Shown: positions 1 through 6,468, counted from the first letter of the stretch. The stretch: 7,287 nucleotides of DNA from Pseudomonadota bacterium (GCA_023433185.1 JAEZEN010000191.1:1-7287); one strand, 5' to 3'. Made by a program: numbers and translations. The notes: generated from the sequence alone by a model not told the origin.

Positions 1-1453
1 CTCGATAGTCCGCCAAGAGGTCAACGTAGCGGGCGTGGCGGGCTTCGTCGGGATGGAGCGGCATCGATGCGACCTGCATCGCCCGTGCGGCGGACTCCAC
101 GTCCGGATGGAGGCCGAGCCCGAGGGCGGAGGCAGCGGCGCACCCATGGAGCGTGAGATTCTCGCCCTCGGCCAGATGGACCGGCAGGCCCATCGCGTCG
201 ACGGTCGCCTCGAGCCACAGCGCGTTGCGCAGCATTCCGCCCGCGACGACAAGCCTGCCGACGTGCTGGCCCTGGCGTCGAAGGTCGGTGACGATATTGG
301 CGGCCCCGAGAGCGACGGACGTCACCGCGGCGCGATAGAGGCTCGCTCGGTCGTGAGACAGCGAGAGCCCGAGCACGGCGCCGCGAAGGCGTGCGTCGCG
401 ATAGGGTGTCCGATTGCCCATGAAATAGTCGAGGGCGAGGAGCCCGGTGTCGACGAGGTCCACCGCGGCGGCCTCCTTCCACAGCGCATGGCGGCCGCGA
501 TCGTCCAGGCCGAAGATGGTGTCGGACAGCCATGTCAGGACGGAGCCGGCGGAGACCTGGCCGGCCTCGACCAGCCGCAGTCCGTCGACCACGGCGTCGG
601 GATAGGGGCCCCAGACTCCGTCGATGACCGCATCGTCGTCGGCGACCTGCATCAGGAAGACGTTGGACGTGCCGCCGATGAGCAGCATGTCGCCGGCATC
701 GAGGGCGGCCGCGCCAAAGATGCCCATGTGGGCATCGATGCCGCCCTGCATGACGATCGGCTCGCCCCGAATGCCGAGCTGTCTGGCTGCGTCCTCGGTG
801 ATGCGGCCGAGGGGCCGGCCGATTCCCACGATTTCGCCCGGCAGCTTCGCAGCAAGCTCCGGGACGCCGAATGCCTCGAACAGGTCGGGCGAGAAGCGGT
901 TCGTCCGGGGGTCGTAGTTCCACTTGCAGATCGCGATCATCCGCGATCCGGCCCACTTGCCGGTCAGGCGAAAGTTCACCCAGTCCAGGGCCTCGCAGCA
1001 CACGTCGCTCTGCGCCCACAAGTCCGGCCGGTGGCGGGCCATCCACATCGCCTTCGGCACGAGCCATTCGACGGCGTCGGCGCCGCCGCTCATGGCAAGG
1101 ACCGGGTGAGCGACGGTACCGGTCAGCTCGGCTTCGGCCGATGCGCGCGCATCCATCCACAGGATCGCCGGGCAGAGCGGATTTCCCGCGCGGTCCGCCA
1201 GCACGACGGTCGACGAGAAGGTCGCGACGCAGAGCGCGTCGATTGCGGGGTTGCCGCCGGCATCGAGGGCAAGGCGTACTGCCCGGGCCGCGGCATGCCA
1301 CCAGTCGAGGGGATCCTGCTCGGCGCGGTTCGGCCGGATGTGGCGTGTCGGGTAGGCCGACTCCGCGGTGGCCACCAGCCGCCGAGCTGCGACGTCGAAG
1401 ACGCCGGCGCGGACGCCGCCCGTACCGAAGTCGAGGCTGAGGACGAAGGCCAC
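1..1453 (-). CDS. FGGY-family carbohydrate kinase (C-terminus cut by the window edge)
   Basis: ATP-dependent cytoplasmic kinase of the FGGY family (xylulokinase, ribulokinase, fuculokinase and glycerol kinase relatives), which phosphorylates a ketose or polyol. The reading frame is open for 484 residues from GTG 1453 to the left edge. Family members are about 490-530 residues, so only the extreme C-terminus should be missing. Visible motifs are the N-terminal phosphate loop DFGTGGVR (residues 8-15), WMDARA (99-104), GGIDAH with the expected catalytic base Asp240, the nucleotide-domain GGTSN (260-264), GNRTPYRD followed by RGAVLGL (346-363), and GGMLRN (405-410). I traced the whole frame and found no frameshift or stop. 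The start is chosen because AGGGAG lies about 8 bases upstream and DFGT follows directly. It begins 20 bases after the dehydrogenase stop, so the two genes are almost certainly co-transcribed. The substrate is not determinable; the partner dehydrogenase suggests a ketose or polyol. Confidence 0.93.
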   Translation of the reverse strand, partial: MAFVLSLDFGTGGVRAGVFDVAARRLVATAESAYPTRHIRPNRAEQDPLDWWHAAARAVRLALDAGGNPAIDALCVATFSSTVVLADRAGNPLCPAILWMDARASAEAELTGTVAHPVLAMSGGADAVEWLVPKAMWMARHRPDLWAQSDVCCEALDWVNFRLTGKWAGSRMIAICKWNYDPRTNRFSPDLFEAFGVPELAAKLPGEIVGIGRPLGRITEDAARQLGIRGEPIVMQGGIDAHMGIFGAAALDAGDMLLIGGTSNVFLMQVADDDAVIDGVWGPYPDAVVDGLRLVEAGQVSAGSVLTWLSDTIFGLDDRGRHALWKEAAAVDLVDTGLLALDYFMGNRTPYRDARLRGAVLGLSLSHDRASLYRAAVTSVALGAANIVTDLRRQGQHVGRLVVAGGMLRNALWLEATVDAMGLPVHLAEGENLTLHGCAAASALGLGLHPDVESAARAMQVASMPLHPDEARHARYVDLLADYR

Positions 1454-1473
1454 GTCACCGGTCTCCCTGCCGC

Positions 1474-2493
1474 TCAGGGCCGAAAGAGGACCTTGGAGAA
1501 CACGATGTTGCGGGTCCGGAAGCGGTCGAAGACATCGGGAAGCTCGGCGAGGTCGAGATCGTGACTGATCAGGAACTCCCACCTCAGGCGGCCATCGGCG
1601 AGCGCCGCTATGGTCTCGCTCCACTGGGGCCCGGGGAACGGCGCGCCGAAGCTGTTCCATGAGCCGTGGATGCTGATCTCCTGGCGCAGAAGCGTCTGGT
1701 ACGTCGTGTTCTTCAGGGTCACGTCGGGCACCGGGATGCCGATCAGCGCGACATGCCCGCCGGGAGCGGCGAGATCCACCGCGGTGTTGATCGTGGCCTC
1801 GAGGCCCACCGCCTCGACGACGAGATCGGCGCGGGCCTCGTTGTCGGCCAGGTCCTGCGGCAGGAGGCGGATGGTGGCGCCTGCTTCGCGTGCGAGCTCG
1901 AGCTTTTCCTCGCTTACGTCGACGGCGATGACTTCCGTGGCGCCCATGAGGCGCATCCACTGGATGACGAACAGGCCGATCGGGCCGCACCCGACGACCG
2001 CACCCACCTTGCCGATGTCGATGCCCCCGCCCTTCCAGATCGCATGAAGCGCAATCGATGCGGGATCGACCATCGCGATCGCGCGGGGGTCGGCCTGCTG
2101 CGGCACCTTCATGAGATTGCCGACGGGCGCGGCAACGAACTCGGCATAGGCGCCGTCGCGGCGGCTGCCGAAGTAGTCGTAGTCGCGGCAGCGGGAGAAA
2201 TTGCCGGTCTTGCACTGACTGCACCGGTAGCAGGGCAGCAGCGGGGCGACGGCGACGAGTTCATCCTCGGACCATCCGGTGACGCCATCGCCAATCTCGG
2301 CAACCCGCCCCGAGAACTCGTGGCCGGTGATGAGCGGCATCTTGTGTGCGCCCTTGACCAGCATGCGCGGCAGGTCCGAGCCGCACACCCCCACGGATGC
2401 GACGCGCAGGAGCACTTCGCCGGCAGCCGCCTGAGGCTTCGGGCGATCCTCCAGGCGATAGTCGCCAGGAGCGTGAAGGACAATGGCACGCAA
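1474..2493 (-). CDS. Zinc-dependent polyol(-phosphate) dehydrogenase, GatD-like
   Basis: Medium-chain NAD-dependent dehydrogenase resembling galactitol-1-phosphate 5-dehydrogenase and sorbitol dehydrogenases; it should oxidise a sugar alcohol or its phosphate to the ketose in the cytoplasm. I prefer the TTG start at 2493 (339 residues): GGGAGGA (2500-2506) lies 6 bases upstream and the product then begins MRAIVL like its relatives. The GTG at 2511 would add six residues and lies inside an operator. In TTG numbering, the catalytic-zinc ligands are Cys37, His58 and Glu59 (GHEFSG), and the structural-zinc cysteines are 88, 91, 94 and 102. The Rossmann motif GCGPIG is at 168-173, with Asp192 at the end of strand 2 favouring NAD over NADP. 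The segment GSWNSFGAPFPGPQW (277-291) recalls the GatD GSW...PWPG region. Oddity: the usual glutamate before Pro-Ala-Ser is Asp143. The exact substrate is uncertain. Confidence 0.93.
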   Translation of the reverse strand: MRAIVLHAPGDYRLEDRPKPQAAAGEVLLRVASVGVCGSDLPRMLVKGAHKMPLITGHEFSGRVAEIGDGVTGWSEDELVAVAPLLPCYRCSQCKTGNFSRCRDYDYFGSRRDGAYAEFVAAPVGNLMKVPQQADPRAIAMVDPASIALHAIWKGGGIDIGKVGAVVGCGPIGLFVIQWMRLMGATEVIAVDVSEEKLELAREAGATIRLLPQDLADNEARADLVVEAVGLEATINTAVDLAAPGGHVALIGIPVPDVTLKNTTYQTLLRQEISIHGSWNSFGAPFPGPQWSETIAALADGRLRWEFLISHDLDLAELPDVFDRFRTRNIVFSKVLFRP

Positions 2494-2499
2494 CTTCGA

Positions 2500-2506
2500 T
2501 CCTCCC
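2500..2506 (-). promoter_or_regulatory. Ribosome binding site deciding the dehydrogenase start
   Basis: GGGAGGA on the minus strand ends 6 bases before TTG 2493. The same motif lies downstream of the alternative GTG 2511 and so cannot serve it. This is the main reason for choosing the TTG start. Confidence 0.75.
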
Positions 2507-2507
2507 G

Positions 2508-2519
2508 TCACATATGTGA
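2508..2519. promoter_or_regulatory. Operator half 1: perfect palindrome TCACATATGTGA
   Basis: A perfect 12-base palindrome lies just upstream of the dehydrogenase ribosome binding site, in the predicted 5' leader. It forms a direct repeat with the site at 2527-2538: the 15-mers at 2506-2520 and 2525-2539 match at 14 of 15 positions. The symmetry (TCAC-N4-GTGA) suits a dimeric helix-turn-helix regulator. The regulator is not identifiable from this window. Confidence 0.65.
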
Positions 2520-2526
2520 TCTAACG

Positions 2527-2538
2527 TCACTTATGTGA
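2527..2538. promoter_or_regulatory. Operator half 2: near-palindrome TCACTTATGTGA
   Basis: Second copy of the TCAC-N4-GTGA site, 19 bases centre to centre from the first, close to two helical turns, so two dimers could bind one face of the DNA. It abuts the predicted -10 box and covers the expected transcription start, a classical repressor position. One base pair breaks the symmetry. Confidence 0.62.
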
Positions 2539-2566
2539 TGATCGCAGCTTCGACGGTCGTTGTCGA
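2538..2566 (-). promoter_or_regulatory. Predicted sigma70-type promoter of the dehydrogenase-kinase operon
   Basis: On the minus strand, TCGACA (2566-2561; 5 of 6 match to TTGACA) is followed after exactly 17 bases by GATCAT (2543-2538; 4 of 6 match to TATAAT). Transcription would start near 2531, inside the second palindrome, giving a leader of about 35-40 bases before TTG 2493. This is a prediction from consensus matching only. Confidence 0.42.
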
Positions 2567-3020
2567 GGGGCGGGGTACGACGGCCGGCCGCGCGCCACCA
2601 GTCGAGGACCGGATCGTGGCCGGGCGAGGGGCACCTACCATTTGGCGACACCACCGCTGCCACACGCTCTCCATTCACACGGAGGCGGCAATCGATCCTT
2701 CGTCGGAATGAGAATGCGGTGAACGGGAATGCCATCGAATTCCGACCGACCCGGATGGCCATGGCCTCAGAGTGCCGTATCAAGGGCCGAATCCGTGGAG
2801 GGCGCGGCTCAAGCGCGACGACCGCCTCCAGGGACAATCCTGCCGGTCTTTCGATTCGCGCACGCCGTCAAACGGGTGGCAATTTCGAAACGGGTCCTAT
2901 CGTCGCGACTTTGTGATTGGCAGCTTTTCCCGGCCGAGCGGCGACGGTAGGCCCGTGCCGGGAGGAACCCGGCGATAGGCGGGGCTCGCCGTTTGGCTCG
3001 TGGTTCGGGGTGGGCGGAGG
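2567..3020. other. Non-coding stretch with scattered short repeats; no gene seen
   Basis: No open frame here looks like a protein: the possible frames are Arg/Pro-rich, lack ribosome binding sites and resemble no family I know. The stretch appears less G+C-rich in parts than the genes around it. It holds an inverted repeat with 8-base arms (GTCGGAAT 2702-2709, ATTCCGAC 2739-2746), a 10-base palindrome GGCCATGGCC (2757-2766), two direct copies of AAACGGGT (2870-2877 and 2888-2895), and a GC-rich hairpin at 2957-2973. It could be a decayed gene or a long leader or spacer; I cannot tell which. Confidence 0.55.
2957..2973. terminator. GC-rich hairpin downstream of the winged-helix gene, weak terminator candidate
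   Basis: Perfect 6-base-pair stem GCCGGG/CCCGGC with a 5-base loop, about 50 bases past the stop of the minus-strand small gene. No T tract follows on either strand, so it is at best a Rho-assisted or RNA-protecting structure. Confidence 0.25.
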
Positions 3021-3287
3021 TCAGTCGTCGTCGACCTCGGTCTCCCAGCATGCGCCGGCGTGCCGCCGATCGAGTTCGGCCCAGCCCCGCGAGGTCAGGC
3101 ACCAGCGGCCGCGTCCGACGTCGCAGACCAGTTCGCGCGACGCCAGGCGGTCAAGCGCGGAATCGACGTCGATCTCTTCCGCCGTCGCCAGCGTCTGCAC
3201 GATCGCACCGCTACCCACATCCTTCCGGATGTAGGACGCGGCAGCCAGGGCGATCAGCACATGACTGTCGTCGCCTGCTGTCCGCAT
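3021..3287 (-). CDS. Small winged-helix-like protein, possible regulator
   Basis: Hypothetical protein of 88 residues. I do not recognise a named family. The order of elements fits a lone winged helix-turn-helix domain: a helix at about 8-20 (alanine-rich, ending in ASYI), a second helix at about 25-36, a candidate recognition helix at about 41-51 (VDSALDRLASR), then a short two-stranded wing around LVCDVGRGRWCLTSRG (53-68) and a charged tail ending in three aspartates. Support that it is real: ATG start, GGAGGTGA (3291-3298) with GGAGG 6 bases upstream, and a composition unlike the Arg/Pro-rich shadow frames. It stands alone on the minus strand, more than 500 bases upstream of the dehydrogenase and divergent from the hydrolase cluster. 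It might control one of these units, but that is inference; no ligand-binding domain is present. Confidence 0.7.
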   Translation of the reverse strand: MRTAGDDSHVLIALAAASYIRKDVGSGAIVQTLATAEEIDVDSALDRLASRELVCDVGRGRWCLTSRGWAELDRRHAGACWETEVDDD

Positions 3288-3311
3288 CTCTCACCTCCGC
3301 TATTATTTCGC

Positions 3312-3344
3312 CGTCCGAATGACACGTCCGAGCGCGGTCGGACG
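3312..3344. repeat. Three CGTCCGA elements at 13-base spacing, possible regulator site
   Basis: CGTCCGA occurs at 3312-3318 and 3325-3331, and its reverse complement TCGGACG at 3338-3344, each step being exactly 13 bases. The second and third copies make an inverted repeat with 7-base arms and a 6-base centre. The block lies 25 bases upstream of the small winged-helix gene and about 170 bases upstream of the serine hydrolase, in the divergent intergenic region. Confidence 0.45.
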
Positions 3345-3366
3345 GATTGGCACATGCAAGTAACGT

Positions 3367-3406
3367 GCGGGTGTTCCGAAGGTTCCCGCCTCTCGCTGTT
3401 TTTTTT
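3367..3406 (+). other. Weak hairpin and T8 tract in the leader of the hydrolase
   Basis: A GCGGG/CCCGC stem (3367-3371 with 3385-3389, plus an inner CC/GG pair) is followed 9 bases later by eight consecutive T (3399-3406), a striking run in such G+C-rich DNA. The gap between stem and T tract is too long for a standard intrinsic terminator. It might be an attenuator-like element, or the T run may be incidental. Confidence 0.25.
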
Positions 3407-3477
3407 GCCATGCCCGTTCTTGTGCATGAGGGGCCGGCTCGCGCATCCTTCCGCCGGGCGCGGATCAGGCCGGCGAC

Positions 3478-3493
3478 CGGGCCGAACGGCCCG
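3478..3493 (+). other. Stable leader hairpin upstream of the serine hydrolase
   Basis: Perfect 6-base-pair stem CGGGCC/GGCCCG closed by a GAAC tetraloop, ending 13 bases before the ribosome binding site GGGGGGA (3507-3513). In RNA it should be very stable and could influence translation initiation or mRNA stability. Function is inferred only. Confidence 0.35.
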
Positions 3494-3517
3494 ATTCCGT
3501 CGATGCGGGGGGACTTG

Positions 3518-4660
3518 ATGCCGGAAGGATTTGTCGCGCCGGGCTATGAAGCGGTCCGTGGCGCGTTTGCCAGCAACTTCAGCGAGCGGGGGGAAGTGGG
3601 TGCAGCCTTCGCCGTCTATCGGAACGGGGAGCCCGTAGTCGATCTCTGGGGCGGAGCCGCGGACAGCATCGCCGGACGGCCCTGGGCGGAGGATTCGCTC
3701 CAGCTCTTCTTTTCGGGGACGAAGGGCATGGTGGCGATCTGCCTGCTCATGCTGATGGAGCGTGGCCGGCTCCGCCTCGACGATCCGGTCACGCGCCACT
3801 GGCCGGAATTCGGCAAGCCGGACATCCTCGTCCGCCACATCGTTTCGCATACCGCGCGGCTTCCCGGCATCGACACGCCGATCACCGTCGACGATCTTCT
3901 CGACGATCGGCGCATGGCGGCGATCCTCGCTGCGCAGGCGCCGAGCACCGACCCGCGCACCGGCATCTGCTACCACGCGCTCACCTATGGCTGGCTGTGC
4001 GGCGAGCTGATCCGGCGCATCGACGGGCGGAGCGTCGGGCGCTTCTTCGCCGAGGAGGTTGCGGGTCCACTCGGGGTCGAGGTGTGGATCGGCCTGCCGG
4101 AGGCCGAAGAGCCGCGGGTGACGACGCTCGAACTCGCGCCGGACTGGGGGCAGGCTTCGACGCTCCCGCCGGACGCGCTCGAGCGCGACCCGCTGCTCCG
4201 GAGCGTATGGGGAAACCCGGTGATCTTCGAACGCCGGAGCTTCTTCTGGAACGAGCGCCGCATCCATGCCGCCGAGATTCCCGGCGCCAACGGCATCGCC
4301 ACGATGCGCGGCGTGGCTAAGATCTATGGCTGCCTGGCCGCCGGCGGCGCGCCGCTGCTTGCGCCGGAGACCGTCCGCCTCGGGCGGACCGAGCTTTCCG
4401 CCGGCCATGATGCGCTGAACGATGTCCATTGGCGCTTCGGCGTCGGCTTCCAGCTGCCTTCGGAGTCCATCTACTTCGGCCCGGCCGGGCCGGATGGCGA
4501 CGGCTTCGGCCATGGCGGTGCCGGCGGCTCGCATCACGGAGCGTGGCCGTCGCTGGGCATCGGCTATTCCTATGCCATGAACCAGATGCGCGACAGCACC
4601 CGTCCCGACCCGCGCGCCCGGGCCCTGCTCGAGGCGCTTCACGCCGCGGCGACCGCCTGA
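3518..4660 (+). CDS. EstB/class-C beta-lactamase-like serine hydrolase (family VIII esterase type)
   Basis: Serine hydrolase of the beta-lactamase class C/penicillin-binding-protein fold, most like family VIII carboxylesterases such as EstB; it probably cleaves a small ester. With ATG 3518 the protein is 380 residues, normal for the group. Motifs: nucleophile Ser66 in SGTK with Lys69, the catalytic tyrosine expected at Tyr152 (YHALTYGWLCGE), HIVSHTARLPG (107-117), and the third motif GHGGAGGS (331-338) in place of the KTG of true beta-lactamases. The start is supported by GGGGGGA (3507-3513), 4 bases away. The frame is open upstream to TTG 3347 and that extension reads like a signal peptide (two arginines, a hydrophobic run, then ARAS), but no ribosome binding site serves it, so I take the protein as cytoplasmic. 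It is the first gene of the rightward cluster, 75 bases before the glycosidase-like gene. The substrate is unknown. Confidence 0.9.
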   Translation: MPEGFVAPGYEAVRGAFASNFSERGEVGAAFAVYRNGEPVVDLWGGAADSIAGRPWAEDSLQLFFSGTKGMVAICLLMLMERGRLRLDDPVTRHWPEFGKPDILVRHIVSHTARLPGIDTPITVDDLLDDRRMAAILAAQAPSTDPRTGICYHALTYGWLCGELIRRIDGRSVGRFFAEEVAGPLGVEVWIGLPEAEEPRVTTLELAPDWGQASTLPPDALERDPLLRSVWGNPVIFERRSFFWNERRIHAAEIPGANGIATMRGVAKIYGCLAAGGAPLLAPETVRLGRTELSAGHDALNDVHWRFGVGFQLPSESIYFGPAGPDGDGFGHGGAGGSHHGAWPSLGIGYSYAMNQMRDSTRPDPRARALLEALHAAATA

Positions 4661-4668
4661 CGCGGCAT

Positions 4669-4696
4669 GCCGGTCTCGCAGCGGCAGACGACCGGC
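4669..4696 (+). other. Intergenic hairpin between hydrolase and glycosidase-like gene
   Basis: Inverted repeat with 7-base arms GCCGGTC (4669-4675) and GACCGGC (4690-4696) and a 14-base loop, starting 8 bases after the hydrolase stop. No T tract follows, so it looks more like an intra-operon mRNA structure than an intrinsic terminator. Confidence 0.35.
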
Positions 4697-4735
4697 GGTA
4701 AAGAACACAGACCTGACAGCCTTGGAGATCGTGAC

Positions 4736-6385
4736 ATGCCAGCAGCCCTCGTTCTTTCCGGAAGCGTTGCCGTCGACGGCGACTTCCTGCATCCGCGCCG
4801 TCGGCTGCGCGAGGCCTTTCCGGGGATCCAGTGGCGCGACAGCCCGGCGCACGCGGGAAGCGCCAGCGTCGTGCTCGCCGCCGACCCGGCGATGCAGGAA
4901 GGCGCCTTCCGGATCGGGACGAGCACCGACCCGGCGCCGACGGTGACGGTCACCGGGGGCGGCGTGCCGGGCGTGGTCTACGGCGTCGAGGCGCTCATTG
5001 CCCGGGGCGGCGCGGACCCCTCCCGGCTCGGTGTCTCGGCCCACGAGGATGCCCCGGGGATGCCATACCGGACCTTCTGGACCTGGGACCATTCGACCAA
5101 CTGGGAACTGAGCCAGGTCGGCCTCCAGGAGATCGGCGTCTTCAACCCCTACGGCAAGCCGCCCGGCGGCTTCCTCGCCGACTACAAGCGGCTCGTCGAC
5201 TTCTGCAGCCTGAACCGGATCGCGGCGATCACCATCTACGGCTTCCTGCGGGATTCTCACGGCGGCATCGAAGCGGCGCAGGAGCTCTGCCGCTATGCCA
5301 CCGAGCGCGGCGTGCGCATCATGCCGGGCATCGCCATCGGCGCCTATGGCGGCGTCTACTGGGAGGGCGACCACAAGTACAACCTCGCGACCTGGCTGAA
5401 GAAGAACCCGCAATTCGCCGCCACGATGGAGAAGGGCTTCGGCTTCCAGCTCGCCGATCTCGCCTTCCCGCTCAACTTTCCGCGCTCGGACTACACGATG
5501 AGCGCCTGCCCGAGCGCCCCGGAGACCATCGAATGGATGGAGGAGGCGGTCTCCTGGCTCGCCGAGACCTTCGAGATCGGCGGCATCAACATCGAAAGTG
5601 GCGATTACGGCGTCTGCGGCTGCCCGCGCTGCGTCGAGCGCCGCGCCAACGACGCCGAGGCGGCGCGCCGCAAGGACGATCACGGCGATTCGTGGTCGCA
5701 TACCGACATGGCGGAGAACTTCCCGCGCCTCTACCGCGCCGCCAAGGCGAAGAAGCCGGACCTCTGGATCTATTGCGAGATGCAGTGGGACAACCTCCTC
5801 GACCCGGTGGCGAGCGAGGTTCAGACCCGCCTGCCGAAGGGCGGCATCTACCAGCACACCGCCAACAAGAGCTTCTGGGGGCGCCTCCGCACCGCGCTCA
5901 AGCGCGACTACGTCGCGTCGCTGCCGACCCAGCCGAACGTGCTGCGCTGCCAGTTCGCCTGCCAATGGAACGGCGACGAGCGCACCGAGCGCTATGCCTT
6001 CAATGCGCGCACCCTCGCCGACATGGCGACGATCGGCGCCCGCGAGGCCATGGAGGGGCTGACGGTGTGGGGCGAGGCGTCGGCCTATCACGCCACGGTC
6101 GAACTCTCCTACATCGCCTTCGCCCGCTTCACCTGGGACCCGACGCTCACCTGGGAGCGGTTCATGGCGGAGGAGATGGCGCCGCGTCTTGGCGGCCTCG
6201 AGGCGGCGGAACGCTTCGTCGCCATCGCCGAGGAGATCGATCGGAACCAGCGCCTGCCGCACGAGCGGCTCGCGGCGCTCCGCACCGAGGCGCTGTCGCA
6301 CGCCGCCGACGCCGGGAGCGAGGCCGGCCGGCGCTGGCTTACCCTTGGCGAGCAGATTCTGCGCCGGGAATACATGGGCGCGTAG
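4736..6385 (+). CDS. Glycoside-hydrolase-like TIM-barrel protein with CxCxxC motif, family unassigned
   Basis: A 549-residue protein without signal peptide or membrane segment, so probably cytoplasmic. Residues about 40-90 look like the small alpha/beta domain that precedes the barrel in GH20 and GH67 enzymes (GAFRIGT, then TVTGGG-PGVVYGVEALIARG). From about 110 onward there is a barrel-like alternation of strands and helices with many aromatic residues (YRTFWTWD, ITIYGF, IMPGIAIGAYGG). Candidate acidic catalytic residues are Glu287 and Asp290 in NIESGD, Glu348 in YCEMQWD and Glu447 in VWGEAS. Right after NIESGD comes CGCPRC (Cys294, Cys296, Cys299), which recalls the Cys-x-Cys-x-x-Cys of DUF4838-type proteins and may bind a metal. 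ATG 4736 is chosen because GGAG (4724-4727) lies 8 bases upstream; an upstream ATG at 4667 has no site. It likely acts on a glycoside or uronide imported by the cell. The enzyme class is inference. Confidence 0.85.
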   Translation: MPAALVLSGSVAVDGDFLHPRRRLREAFPGIQWRDSPAHAGSASVVLAADPAMQEGAFRIGTSTDPAPTVTVTGGGVPGVVYGVEALIARGGADPSRLGVSAHEDAPGMPYRTFWTWDHSTNWELSQVGLQEIGVFNPYGKPPGGFLADYKRLVDFCSLNRIAAITIYGFLRDSHGGIEAAQELCRYATERGVRIMPGIAIGAYGGVYWEGDHKYNLATWLKKNPQFAATMEKGFGFQLADLAFPLNFPRSDYTMSACPSAPETIEWMEEAVSWLAETFEIGGINIESGDYGVCGCPRCVERRANDAEAARRKDDHGDSWSHTDMAENFPRLYRAAKAKKPDLWIYCEMQWDNLLDPVASEVQTRLPKGGIYQHTANKSFWGRLRTALKRDYVASLPTQPNVLRCQFACQWNGDERTERYAFNARTLADMATIGAREAMEGLTVWGEASAYHATVELSYIAFARFTWDPTLTWERFMAEEMAPRLGGLEAAERFVAIAEEIDRNQRLPHERLAALRTEALSHAADAGSEAGRRWLTLGEQILRREYMGA

Positions 6386-6407
6386 CCAGGCAGTCGCGTG
6401 GACGGGG

Positions 6408-6424
6408 CGCCCGGGCCGGGGGCG
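6408..6424 (+). terminator. GC hairpin after the glycosidase-like gene, weak terminator candidate
   Basis: A CGCCC/GGGCG stem of 5 base pairs with a 7-base GC-rich loop begins 22 bases past the stop codon. No T tract follows. With the possible promoter just downstream, it could mark a partial transcription boundary. Confidence 0.25.
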
Positions 6425-6450
6425 TGAGCGTCGACGCTTCCGTTGCGGGT

Positions 6451-6468
6451 GCGATCCTCTATGATCGC
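6451..6468 (+). promoter_or_regulatory. Possible -10 box TATGAT inside an inverted repeat
   Basis: TATGAT (6460-6465) is a 5 of 6 match to TATAAT, about 48 bases before the start of the secreted-protein gene. It overlaps an exact inverted repeat, GCGATC (6451-6456) and GATCGC (6463-6468), with a 6-base centre. The -35 region at 17-base spacing (CTTCCG) is poor, so the promoter call is tentative. The overlap of symmetry and -10 would suit a repressor site. Confidence 0.32.

Noticed and set aside
21..1564. Long frames in other phases over the kinase (426 codons minus, 509 codons plus)
   Set aside because: The kinase frame shows every FGGY motif without interruption; the others have biased composition and no motifs.
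2515..2531. A CRP-type site TGTGA-N-TCAC between the two palindromes
   Set aside because: The halves are 7 bases apart, not the 6 of CRP sites, and the symmetric unit is better explained by two TCAC-N4-GTGA palindromes.
2560..2916. A 118-codon plus-strand frame in the gene-free stretch
   Set aside because: It has a TTG start without ribosome binding site, Arg-rich composition and no family resemblance.
3347..3372. A sigma54 promoter starting at TTGGCAC
   Set aside because: The -24-like TGGCAC is present, but no TTGC element occurs at the required -12 spacing.
3399..3406. An intrinsic terminator ending in T8
   Set aside because: The nearest stem ends 9 bases before the T run, and no plus-strand gene lies upstream for it to terminate; it is listed only as a possible leader element.
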